A stretch of DNA of 24,115 nucleotides from an uncultured Prevotella sp. Its GTDB lineage: Bacteria; Bacteroidota; Bacteroidia; Bacteroidales; Bacteroidaceae. The notes beneath the pieces are model-generated. The model was not told the origin of the DNA, ran no database searches, and saw only the letters and a program-made list of their open reading frames with translations. Made by a program: the position numbers and the translations under genes. Position 1 is the stretch's first letter. Each line of letters opens with the position of its first letter. Positions 16,812 to 24,112 of this stretch are shown here, one piece after another. The stretch covers positions 1-24,115 of the forward strand of contig NZ_URNN01000036.1 of the NCBI RefSeq assembly GCF_900549175.1, given 5' to 3'.

Positions 16812-16859
16812 TTGTCTCATGCAGATTCGTTAACACTAACCATATTAATTGCAAGCCCA

Positions 16860-17975
16860 ATGAACAAATCATCCGTTTCCAATTCCGCCGTTTACCGCAT
16901 ACTGGTAATCAATCCCGGGGCAACATCGACCAAACTCGCCGTTTATGAGAACGACAGGGCCGTGTGGATGTCGGGAGCGCATCATACCGCAGCCGACCTC
17001 GTGAAGTTTCACCGTTCCACCGACCAGTACGAATACCGTATGGACTTCATACGCCGCCGCATGGAGAAAGACGGTATTGCCGTCGACTTCGATGCCGTTA
17101 TCGGACGTGGCGGACTGCTCCGACCGTTGCCGGGAGGGGTGTATCGTGTAGACGAGAAGATGAAGCGCGACCTGCTCAGGGCAGAAATGGACCACGTGTG
17201 CAATCTCGGTGCCTTGCTTGCCGACGAGCTGGCGCAGGAGTGCGGTTGTCCCGCTTTCATTGCCGACCCGGTAGTTGTAGACGAGATGCAGGACGTGGCC
17301 CGCTACACGGGCATACCCGGCATGGTGCGCAAGTCGGTGTTCCATGCGCTCAACAGTAAGGCCATGGCCCGCCAGTATGCCGCCAAGGCCGGACTGCGGT
17401 ACGAGGACATAAGCGTGATAGTGGCCCACATGGGTGGCGGCATATCCGTGAGCGCCCACCGCCGGGGAATGGTCATCGACGTGAACAACGCTCTCGACGG
17501 CGAGGGGCCGTTCTCCACCGAGCGTGCCGGAACGCTGCCTGCCGGACAGCTTGTCGACCTCTGCTTCAGCGGCAAGTACACCATAAAGCAGATAAAGAAG
17601 ATGATTCACGGTCACGGCGGCCTAATGGCATACACCGGCACTAACGATATGATAACCATTGCCCGCCATGCCGAAGAGGGCGACGAGGCGTACAGCGGCG
17701 TTCTCGATGCCATGCTCTATACCGTGGCCAAGCAGATAGGGGCCATGCACGTGGCGCTTCACGGTGAGGAAAAGGCCATCATTGTCACCGGCGGCATAGC
17801 CTACAGCGACTACTGCATGGAGCGGCTCAAGGCACAGACGGACTTTCTGGCTCCGGTGGTGGTGATGCCGGGTGAGAACGAGATAAACTCGCTTGCCTAC
17901 AACGCCCTGTGTGTGCTCACGGGCCGTATAGAACCAAAGGACTATTCGGAGATGTGCCGTACCAATCAGTCCTGA
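16860..17975 (+). CDS. buk: Butyrate kinase
   Basis: This 371-residue cytoplasmic kinase belongs to the acetate/butyrate kinase family (ASKHA fold). It converts butyryl-phosphate and ADP to butyrate and ATP. The start is ATG 16860; an in-frame TTG at 16812 would add 16 residues unlike the family. The N-terminal phosphate motif is NPGATSTK (18-25). Further landmarks are GRGGLLRPLPGGVY, AHMGGGISVSAHRRG, IDVNNALDGEGPFSTERAG and HGHGGLMAYTGTNDM. GLMAYTGTND and the short length separate it from acetate kinases (about 400). With ptb it forms a complete substrate-level phosphorylation module, able to make butyrate or branched-chain acids. A hairpin terminator follows the stop. Confidence 0.93.
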   Translation: MNKSSVSNSAVYRILVINPGATSTKLAVYENDRAVWMSGAHHTAADLVKFHRSTDQYEYRMDFIRRRMEKDGIAVDFDAVIGRGGLLRPLPGGVYRVDEKMKRDLLRAEMDHVCNLGALLADELAQECGCPAFIADPVVVDEMQDVARYTGIPGMVRKSVFHALNSKAMARQYAAKAGLRYEDISVIVAHMGGGISVSAHRRGMVIDVNNALDGEGPFSTERAGTLPAGQLVDLCFSGKYTIKQIKKMIHGHGGLMAYTGTNDMITIARHAEEGDEAYSGVLDAMLYTVAKQIGAMHVALHGEEKAIIVTGGIAYSDYCMERLKAQTDFLAPVVVMPGENEINSLAYNALCVLTGRIEPKDYSEMCRTNQS

Positions 17976-17979
17976 ACCC

Positions 17980-18067
17980 AAAGACGCAAAGAGGCGCAAA
18001 GGTTTTTTTGACTGTGGAGATACAGTGTTTTTTTTACTCCTTTGCGTCTCTGCGTCTTTATTTTTTT
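17980..18067 (+). terminator. GCAAAG-repeat hairpin, likely terminator of ptb-buk
   Basis: The left arm (17980-18002) is made of AAAGACGCA and GGCGCAAAGG. The right arm (18039-18059, starting CCTTTGCGTCTCTGCG) is its reverse complement apart from a 2-base bulge and one G-U pair. Inside lies a second small hairpin (ACTGT 18011-18015, ACAGT 18022-18026). A T-rich tract (18057-18067) follows. Sequences of the type GCAAAGACGCAAAG recur in intergenic DNA of many bacteria; here they form a terminator-like structure. Confidence 0.6.
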
Positions 18068-18149
18068 CTCTTTTTCATGTCACAAAACGGTTGTTTTTGC
18101 GTAATACAGGTAAAAACAAGAGAATACGAACAAACAAAACTTTGGAATT

Positions 18150-19454
18150 ATGGATATACGGAGATTCTTTATCGTTGCTTTTGCCGTATGCGCATCAGCG
18201 GCATGCAGCAGTTCGAACAAGTCGGTAAGTGAAAGGGATTATGCCGGCGCAGGGCGTGCGGAGATATTTTCGGAAGCGGGAAAGGCGCTTCATGACAATA
18301 CTAAAATGATCAAGCGTACGCTTCCGCTGCGCGACTTCAAGGAGATAGAATGTGGCTATGTCGTTACATTCAATTATACGCAGTCTTCCGATTACAGCGT
18401 TACTCAGACAACAACCGAGCAAGGGCATGATTTGCTGGAAGTGTATGTGGACGGCGGCACTCTGTATGTTAGGGGCAAGGCTGCCAAGGGTAAAGTGGAG
18501 AGAGGTCGGAATACACCCGAAATAATATTGGATGTGTGCAGTCCAAATCCGCGGCGCATAGCGTGCGCAGGTATTGTTGAGGCAAAACTGTCGGATATCG
18601 ACACGGATGACTTCACGCTTGCGGTCGAAGGTATGTCAAACATGAATGTGGGTCGGATAAAGGGGCGTTCCGTCAAGATAGATAAGGGTGGCGCGGCCAA
18701 TCTGTATGGCAGCACCGTATGTTCTTCACGAGAGCTTACCATTATTTGTAGCGGCATGGGTACACTTTCTGTGGGTGACATATCCTGCCACAGCGCATGT
18801 TTGGACAAAGGAGGCGGTGCAAATTTGCAGATAGGTAATGTAAAGGCCGCGGCCGATTTAAATATGAAGGCGGGCGGCATGGGTACACTTTCCGTTGGTG
18901 ACATATCCTGTCACAGCGCATGCTTGGACAAGGGCGGCGGTGCCGACCTGCAGACCGGTGCTGTAAAGGCGTCGGCCGATTTCAGCATAAAGGCGGGCGG
19001 CATGGGGAAAGCCGTCTCTACAAATGTAAGCTGCCAAAACATGAAGATAGACAAGGGCGGCGCGGCGGATGTCAAGGTGGCTGACATTGTGAGTCGTGGA
19101 AAGTTTGACATATCTTGCAGTGGCACCGGTAGCCTTAGTGTGGGTGATGTAGATGCCTCGGGCGTGCTGATGACCATTGGCGGTGCGGCGGAAGTGAAAG
19201 TGGGAAAAACACGGAGCACAACCCTGAACATCAGCCAAAGCGGTATGGGAAAATCGGTGATGACCTTCAAAGGCCGGCAGGTGGATATATCCAGCGGTGG
19301 GGCGCGGAGTCTGACTATAGGCGTGGATTGCGACAAACTGCATGTCGTGCATAGTGGTATGTCGGCCATGACGATAACGGGTACGGCCGACGATGTGAAG
19401 ATAGAGGGTTCGGGTGTCACGTCGGTAAACTGCGGCGGGCTTAATAACTATTGA
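18150..19454 (+). CDS. GIN-domain lipoprotein with tandem beta-helix repeats
   Basis: This 434-residue protein carries a lipoprotein signal: hydrophobic FFIVAFAVCASAAC with Cys19 in the lipobox SAAC followed by SSS. It should be attached to the membrane or cell surface. From about residue 50 it resembles the DUF2807 'head GIN domain' family, a right-handed beta-helix of unknown role: LRDFKEIECGYVVTFNYTQ, then repeated turns of the type SGMGTLSVGDI and LDKGGGANLQ. Two successive 41-residue units (about 201-241 and 242-282) are nearly identical and a third is degenerate, so the helix has recently lengthened. An ECF sigma factor starts 37 bases downstream. In Bacteroidales, GIN proteins are often found beside ECF sigma/anti-sigma genes, so it may be a product or reporter of that system. 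An adhesin role is only a family label. Confidence 0.8.
   Translation: MDIRRFFIVAFAVCASAACSSSNKSVSERDYAGAGRAEIFSEAGKALHDNTKMIKRTLPLRDFKEIECGYVVTFNYTQSSDYSVTQTTTEQGHDLLEVYVDGGTLYVRGKAAKGKVERGRNTPEIILDVCSPNPRRIACAGIVEAKLSDIDTDDFTLAVEGMSNMNVGRIKGRSVKIDKGGAANLYGSTVCSSRELTIICSGMGTLSVGDISCHSACLDKGGGANLQIGNVKAAADLNMKAGGMGTLSVGDISCHSACLDKGGGADLQTGAVKASADFSIKAGGMGKAVSTNVSCQNMKIDKGGAADVKVADIVSRGKFDISCSGTGSLSVGDVDASGVLMTIGGAAEVKVGKTRSTTLNISQSGMGKSVMTFKGRQVDISSGGARSLTIGVDCDKLHVVHSGMSAMTITGTADDVKIEGSGVTSVNCGGLNNY
18751..18996 (+). repeat. 123-bp tandem duplication inside the GIN-domain gene
   Basis: Units 18751-18873 and 18874-18996 both begin GCGGCATGGGTACACTTT and share long identical stretches such as GGTGACATATCCTG. 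The period is 123 bp (41 codons), so the frame is kept. The following sequence from 18997 begins GCGGCATGGG and then diverges. High DNA-level identity points to a recent duplication. Confidence 0.85.
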
Positions 19455-19491
19455 TACCGTTCGGAAAGAACTAACGCACATTCCATTGCCG

Positions 19492-19962
19492 ATGACAGAC
19501 AGTGAATACATGGAAGAAGCCGCTGTGCTGAGGCCGCGCCTTGTAGGTGTGGCGCGGCAGTATGTGGGCGACGAGGCCGAAGATGTGGTGCAGGATGCCA
19601 TGTTGAGGCTTTGGGACATGCACTGCAAACTGCACCGGCCTATGGAGCCGATGGCCCGTGTGACAGTCCGCAACATGTGCGTCGACAAGTTGCGCCGCCG
19701 TAATGTCGTGACGGATATCCCTGCCGCCGATGACGATGCGGCTGCCGATGCCGTACGCGAGCAGATAGACCGGATGATGGCCATTGTGCGGCAGCTGCCC
19801 GACGGGCAGCGGGACATATTGCGCATGAGGCACATGGAAGGCATGGAGATGAGCGACATAGCCGAGCAGACCGGCTGCAGCGCGGCGGCGGTGAGAAAGG
19901 CGCTGAGCCGTGCGCGCCAGGCTGTAAGAGAGCGTTATAGAGAAGAAAGGAGAAACAAGTGA
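19492..19962 (+). CDS. ECF-type RNA polymerase sigma factor
   Basis: This 156-residue protein starts at ATG 19492; a TTG two codons upstream is less likely. Region 2 includes GDEAEDVVQDAMLRLWDM (27-44), the core-binding and -10 recognition segment. Region 4 spans about 97-150: LPDGQRDILRMRHMEGMEMS then a helix-turn-helix DIAEQTGCSAAAVRKALSRA. It lacks regions 1 and 3, as expected for ECF sigma factors, and is slightly short. It lies between the GIN lipoprotein and a putative anti-sigma factor whose start overlaps its stop. The trio suggests a membrane-signalled regulon. Its targets probably include its own cluster, but no promoter motif could be established. Confidence 0.9.
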   Translation: MTDSEYMEEAAVLRPRLVGVARQYVGDEAEDVVQDAMLRLWDMHCKLHRPMEPMARVTVRNMCVDKLRRRNVVTDIPAADDDAAADAVREQIDRMMAIVRQLPDGQRDILRMRHMEGMEMSDIAEQTGCSAAAVRKALSRARQAVRERYREERRNK

Positions 19963-20576
19963 AGGCAATGAACAAGACAGATGAAATAAAGATATTGACG
20001 GAACGTTTTTTCGACGGCACCACATCACTCGATGAGGAGAACAGGCTTTACGCCTTCTTTGCGTCGGACGGTGTGCCTCCGGAGCTTGAGGAGTATCGTG
20101 AGATGTTCTGCGGTTTCTCCCTGTTGGCTTCGCCGCAGGCCGTCGCCGCCATGGGCAATACCACCGCCTGTGCTGACAAGACAACCGCTGGTAGTGCAGA
20201 CAACATTCCCGCTGCCGCCTTGTCATATACGGAAGAGCCGTATCTTGTGCCGCGCCGCCGCCTTACGTTGCTGAGGCGAGTGTCGGTGGCCGCCGCCGCT
20301 GCGGTGCTGATAGTGGCGGGCTTCTTCGTTGCCGACGATATCCGTTACCGCAACCGCCTGTCATCGCTCTATGGCGGCAGCTACATGATTGTTGACGGCA
20401 GGCGGGTGGACAATCTGAAAGAGATTCTGCCCCATATAGAGAGCACGTTGCGCTTGGCCGAGAATATTGAGAAACATGCCGACGGTGACGCCACGATACG
20501 TGCGGCGGAGCAGAATGTGCTTGACAACATAAGCGATCCGGCGGAGCGCGAGCGCATATGCCGGTTGCTTGAGTGA
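19959..20576 (+). CDS. Putative membrane anti-sigma factor
   Basis: This protein has 205 residues from GTG 19959, which overlaps the sigma-factor stop as GTGA. AGGAGA at 19948-19953 sits 5 bases before this GTG, a rare visible ribosome binding site here; ATG 19968 is the alternative start. The N-terminal 50 residues (KTDEIKILTERFFDGTTSLDEENRLYAFF) resemble the cytoplasmic domain of proteins encoded after ECF sigma factors in Bacteroidales. A hydrophobic helix (VSVAAAAAVLIVAGFFVA, about 108-125) divides it from a C-terminal region with GGSYMIVDGRRVDNLKEILPHI. Function as anti-sigma factor is inferred from position, coupling and topology; no classic zinc anti-sigma motif (HxxxCxxC) is present. 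Confidence 0.65.
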   Translation: MKAMNKTDEIKILTERFFDGTTSLDEENRLYAFFASDGVPPELEEYREMFCGFSLLASPQAVAAMGNTTACADKTTAGSADNIPAAALSYTEEPYLVPRRRLTLLRRVSVAAAAAVLIVAGFFVADDIRYRNRLSSLYGGSYMIVDGRRVDNLKEILPHIESTLRLAENIEKHADGDATIRAAEQNVLDNISDPAERERICRLLE

Positions 20577-20603
20577 TAATGTTTTTTAGTTGGTTTTGAG
20601 ACT

Positions 20604-20993
20604 ATGAAGAGAATATTGATGCTGTTATTTGCCGTCATGGCACTGTTGCAGATGTACGGGCAGAACGCGATAGACAAGCGGGTGGACATGTATTCCACCA
20701 TGGGTGCGAGCACGTTCACCTCGGTTGTCGAGCGCGACCCCGCCACGCACAAGGTGAACAAGGTTGTCAAGGTGCTGAAGATGTCATCCTTCAACGCCTC
20801 CGGCTTTGCCGAGGTGTTCAAGGCGGAGTCGCATACGGGCACATTCACCTCGGTTATCAAGGATAACAAGATGACGATGGTACTCACTGTTGAGCGCAAG
20901 GACTGCGCACGCGTTTACGTGCTTACGTATGACAAGCGGCAAACCTCCGCCATGGATGCGAGCGTGACGATAATCGTCAATTACAGGAAGTAG
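20604..20993 (+). CDS. Small secreted protein, possibly DUF5024-like
   Basis: This 129-residue protein has a signal peptide (MKRILMLLFAVMALLQMYGQ). The mature part begins NAIDKRVDMYSTMGASTFTS and continues with VVERDPATHKVNKVVKVL. It resembles small periplasmic proteins found beside ECF sigma factor clusters in Bacteroidales (perhaps DUF5024; recognition is from memory and weak). It lies 27 bases after the putative anti-sigma gene, so it belongs to the same operon, and a strong terminator follows. It may be an envelope target or sensor partner of the sigma system. Its molecular role is unknown. Confidence 0.7.
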   Translation: MKRILMLLFAVMALLQMYGQNAIDKRVDMYSTMGASTFTSVVERDPATHKVNKVVKVLKMSSFNASGFAEVFKAESHTGTFTSVIKDNKMTMVLTVERKDCARVYVLTYDKRQTSAMDASVTIIVNYRK

Positions 20994-20997
20994 AAGC

Positions 20998-21011
20998 CGT
21001 AAACGTTTACG
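20998..21011. promoter_or_regulatory. 14-bp perfect palindrome, LacI-family operator-like
   Basis: CGTAAACGTTTACG is perfectly palindromic and lies 4 bases after the stop of the small secreted protein. The core GTAAACGTTTAC matches the type of operator used by LacI/GalR-family repressors. It is upstream of the terminator at 21021 and about 95 bases before the next gene. No LacI-family gene is in the window. Confidence 0.35.
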
Positions 21012-21020
21012 TTGTTATAT

Positions 21021-21063
21021 ATACTGCAAATGTCCCGTTAAGTGGGAAATTTGCAGTATTTTT
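21021..21063 (+). terminator. Terminator of the sigma-factor operon
   Basis: The stem ATACTGCAAAT (21021-21031) pairs perfectly with ATTTGCAGTAT (21049-21059). After one mismatch, TCCC (21033-21036) pairs with GGGA (21044-21047) around a 7-base loop. A T-run (21059-21063) follows, fitting an intrinsic terminator. Confidence 0.8.
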
Positions 21064-21064
21064 G
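21057..21064 (+). promoter_or_regulatory. Putative -7 box for the small secreted protein/PL1 genes
   Basis: TATTTTTG fits TAnnTTTG and overlaps the T-run of the preceding terminator. It would give a leader of about 37 bases to ATG 21107. No clear -33 box is seen. Confidence 0.3.
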
Positions 21065-21106
21065 TTACCGAAAAGTCATTAATAACCAATCTAATCACAA
21101 TCTGTT

Positions 21107-21475
21107 ATGGCAAATAAGATTTTCATGCTATTCCTCGGGCTTGTGTTTGCTTGTCCCTCCATGTCGCTGGCCGACACGGAAGAGACGGTGACCATCGGCG
21201 ATACGGTGGTGGGAAAGTTCGCCACCATGCTCACGTTCAGCGGCGATGATGTCGTGCTGACATTCGATGACGGTACGACCCGCACGGCCGACATGTCGCT
21301 CGTGTCGATAGACCTCACATACGGCACCGACCCGTCGGGCATTACAGGCGTAACATCCGCCGGCGACGGCACCGCGCGCGTTTACAGCGTCTGCGGACAG
21401 TATATGGGCAACTCCACCGATGGGCTGGCCAAGGGATTGTATATTGTGAACGGAAAGAAAGTAATAATAAAATAA
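21107..21475 (+). CDS. Small secreted protein with KGLYIVNGKK C-terminal tail
   Basis: This 122-residue protein has a signal peptide (about 1-22, KIFMLFLGLVFACPSMSLAD). A short beta-rich middle (FATMLTFSGDDVVLTFDDGT) is followed by ARVYSVCGQYMG and a tail ending KGLYIVNGKKVIIK. The tail resembles those of many secreted Bacteroidales proteins and the partial gene at 1-57. The middle is too short to be an enzyme. The PL1 gene begins 12 bases after the stop, so the two are almost certainly cotranscribed. The function is unknown; it could be a reduced accessory surface protein or the remnant of a larger secreted protein. Confidence 0.75.
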   Translation: MANKIFMLFLGLVFACPSMSLADTEETVTIGDTVVGKFATMLTFSGDDVVLTFDDGTTRTADMSLVSIDLTYGTDPSGITGVTSAGDGTARVYSVCGQYMGNSTDGLAKGLYIVNGKKVIIK

Positions 21476-21487
21476 AAACGGGACAAG

Positions 21488-23884
21488 ATGAAACAGACTA
21501 CACATATTATATATGGCGTCATCGTGATGATGATGCTGACAATGCTGCCCGCCTCCCGTACTGTGGCGCAGACGTGGGACTTCACGTCGGTAAGCGCCGC
21601 CGACAAGGCAAATCTGGCAGCCGATGCTACGGCGTGGGAACACGAATCGTCAAGCAGCAACGACAGGTACAAGAACAAGACCACGTACGACGCGGCACCG
21701 CTCACAGCCAATGGAGCCGAACTGGAGTTCACGCGCGGCCTGCTCTTTACCGTCGGGGCGGCTGATGCCGTGCGTGTCGACGTGAAGGGCAAGCGCATGG
21801 CCATGAACAAGGCACTCACCATCACGCTGAAGGACATGAAGGCCGGCAGCAGGATAACCATGAAGTGCAAGACATCGAAGAGCGGCACGGCGCGCGGTGT
21901 CAACGTGACCAACCTCACGCCGGAGTCGGGCTCGTTCAATGCCACATCGGCCGACGACCAGACCAATGTGGGCGTGGTTGGGGCCGACGGCGACGTTATG
22001 CTGACCAACACAGGCGGACTGTACGTGTACAGCATCGGCGTGACCGACGGCGGCGGAACTACCGGGCCGTCGACAGGCGGCGATGACCACTCGGCTGCGC
22101 TGAACACCGCCGTGAGCCAGGCACAGCTTACCACCACGGGCAATGTGATGAAGTATTACAATACCGCCGAACTGGCCGGAATAGCCATCGACCGCAAGGC
22201 CGGCACCGTAACCGTGACACCGCAGACGGGCGACTGGACTGACGTGTTCACCCGTTCGGTGAGCAACATAGCCTTCTCAAAGGCATCGCAGACATCCGGT
22301 GGAGCCGACATCACCACGGGCGGGGTGGAGATAACCCGCGCCGGCGGATGGTTTGAGTCGGCGTATGTAGTGTGGAACATCTACGGCGGAGCCACGTCGT
22401 ACAACGTATACGTAAAGGGCGGGCAGTATGCCGACTACACCAAGATAGACAGTGAGCTGGTGCGCAACTACGGCACCTTCGGGCGTGCCGATGTTGTCGG
22501 ACTGGCCGCCGGAGAATATTCTCTCAAGGTGGTGCCCGTTACGGGCGGCACCGAAGACGAGGCCAAGGCCGGCGTGGCTTCGGGCATGACAGTGCGCAAC
22601 TACGACCGTTCGGGTTTCGCCCACCTCAACTATACCGGCGTGGGGGCATACAATGATGACGGAACGCTGAAGGCCGGCGCACGTGTGATATACGTAACGG
22701 CGGCCACGGCAAAGACGGTGACGCTCGATGTCATAACGGGCAAGAACGACAAGACGGAGACCTTCACCGGACTGCAGGCCATCGTCAACGCATATCAGAA
22801 GGGACTGGAGACACGGCCGCTTGCCGTGCGCATTGTGGGCACCGTCCGCGACACCGACATGGACTACTTCGGCAGTTCGGCCGAAGGCTTGCAGGTGAAG
22901 GGAAAGAACAACACCATCCCCATGAACATAACGATAGAGGGAGTGGGCGAGGACGCCACCGTGTGGGGATTCGGATTCCTGCTGCGCAATGCCGTGAGCG
23001 TGGAGCTGCGCAACTTCGGCATCATGCTCTGCATGGACGATGCCGTGTCGCTCGATACGGACAACGCCCACTGCTGGATTCACAACCTCGACCTGTTCTA
23101 CGGTAAGGCCGGAGGCGACAGCGACCAGGCCAAGGGTGACGGAACGATAGACGTGAAGAGCGACTCGAAGTATATCACCATATCCTACAACCACCTCTTC
23201 GACAGCGGAAAGTCATCACTCTGCGGAATGAAGAGCGAGAGCGGCCCCAACTACATCGACTATCACCACAACTGGTTCGACCACAGTGACTCCCGCCATC
23301 CGCGTGTACGCACAATGACCGTGCACGTGTGGAACAACTACTACGACGGCTGCGCCAAATATGGTGTCGGTGCGACGATGGGTTCGAGCGTGTTTGTGGA
23401 GAACAACTACTTCCGCGCCACGAAGAACCCCATGCTCATCTCGAAGCAGGGAACCGACGCCAAGGGCGACGGAACGTTCTCGGGTGAGAACGGCGGTATG
23501 ATAAAGAGCTTCGGCAACGTGTATGCCGAGAAGGGCAAGGGCAGCAACTACACATCCGTGACACAGCACGACACTGCCACCGACTTCGACTGCTACGAGG
23601 CCGCCGCGCGCGACGAGAAGGTGCCGTCGTCGTTTGTGGCTCTTACCGGTGCCACTCCCTACGACAACTTCGACACCGACCCGGCGCTGATGTACACCTA
23701 CACTCCCGCAGCCGCCACCGACGTGCCGTCGGTTGTTACGGGCTGGTGGGGTGCCGGCCGCATGAACAAGGGCGACTTCAAATGGACATTCAACAATGCC
23801 ACCGACGATACCGACTATGCCGTGATAAAGGAGATGAAGACGGCTCTTGAGAACTACAAGAGCACGCTCGTGGGAGGATTTTGA
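21488..23884 (+). CDS. Multidomain PL1 family pectate lyase
   Basis: This 798-residue secreted protein has a signal peptide (about 1-28, ending TVAQ). Residues 29-187 form a beta-sandwich-like module beginning TWDFTSVSAADK, often seen in front of Bacteroidales pectate lyases. A Gly/Thr linker follows (188-200). Residues about 285-370 look fibronectin-like (SAYVVWNIYGGATSYNVYV). The right-handed beta-helix of PL1 spans about 390-760, with GDGTIDVKSDSKYITISYNH (550-569), a calcium/substrate region, DYHHNWFDHSDSRHPRVR (591-608) containing the expected catalytic Arg, and VHVWNNYYDG. It would cleave homogalacturonan by calcium-dependent beta-elimination outside the cell or in the periplasm. Pectin-type GH106, GH2 and GH43 enzymes lie upstream in the window. 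The stop is followed by non-coding DNA. Confidence 0.88.
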   Translation: MKQTTHIIYGVIVMMMLTMLPASRTVAQTWDFTSVSAADKANLAADATAWEHESSSSNDRYKNKTTYDAAPLTANGAELEFTRGLLFTVGAADAVRVDVKGKRMAMNKALTITLKDMKAGSRITMKCKTSKSGTARGVNVTNLTPESGSFNATSADDQTNVGVVGADGDVMLTNTGGLYVYSIGVTDGGGTTGPSTGGDDHSAALNTAVSQAQLTTTGNVMKYYNTAELAGIAIDRKAGTVTVTPQTGDWTDVFTRSVSNIAFSKASQTSGGADITTGGVEITRAGGWFESAYVVWNIYGGATSYNVYVKGGQYADYTKIDSELVRNYGTFGRADVVGLAAGEYSLKVVPVTGGTEDEAKAGVASGMTVRNYDRSGFAHLNYTGVGAYNDDGTLKAGARVIYVTAATAKTVTLDVITGKNDKTETFTGLQAIVNAYQKGLETRPLAVRIVGTVRDTDMDYFGSSAEGLQVKGKNNTIPMNITIEGVGEDATVWGFGFLLRNAVSVELRNFGIMLCMDDAVSLDTDNAHCWIHNLDLFYGKAGGDSDQAKGDGTIDVKSDSKYITISYNHLFDSGKSSLCGMKSESGPNYIDYHHNWFDHSDSRHPRVRTMTVHVWNNYYDGCAKYGVGATMGSSVFVENNYFRATKNPMLISKQGTDAKGDGTFSGENGGMIKSFGNVYAEKGKGSNYTSVTQHDTATDFDCYEAAARDEKVPSSFVALTGATPYDNFDTDPALMYTYTPAAATDVPSVVTGWWGAGRMNKGDFKWTFNNATDDTDYAVIKEMKTALENYKSTLVGGF

Positions 23885-23924
23885 ACAGAGAGCGGTGAGA
23901 AGTGAGGTTTTTGAATTACCTTTA

Positions 23925-23942
23925 CTTTAACGTATGTTAAAG
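23925..23942. repeat. Inverted repeat after PL1
   Basis: CTTTAAC (23925-23931) and GTTAAAG (23936-23942) form a perfect 7-bp stem with loop GTAT, 40 bases after the PL1 stop. There is no T-run, so it is either a weak terminator or a protein-binding dyad. Confidence 0.45.
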
Positions 23943-24095
23943 AGCACCCGCACCACGATTTCCGCACTACGGCGCGAAATACGCGATTTTTCGCCGAAAT
24001 GGGGAGCACTGACAGTCAGCGAGTTACGCGATTGTTAATTTGTCAACATAGCAGAGAGGGCCTCCTTACACTCCGTTTACGGCGTACTTGCATCA

Positions 24096-24112
24096 CGGTT
24101 AGGCCGTAACCG
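24096..24112. repeat. Small inverted repeat near window end
   Basis: CGGTTA (24096-24101) and TAACCG (24107-24112) flank GGCCG. The surrounding bases 23943-24115 show no coding frame, only other short dyads such as CTGACAGTCAG (24009-24019). The meaning is unclear because the sequence ends here. Confidence 0.35.

Noticed and set aside
16812..16859. N-terminal extension of butyrate kinase from a TTG
   Set aside because: The added residues do not resemble the family and the ATG at 16860 gives the expected N-terminus close to the NPGATSTK motif.
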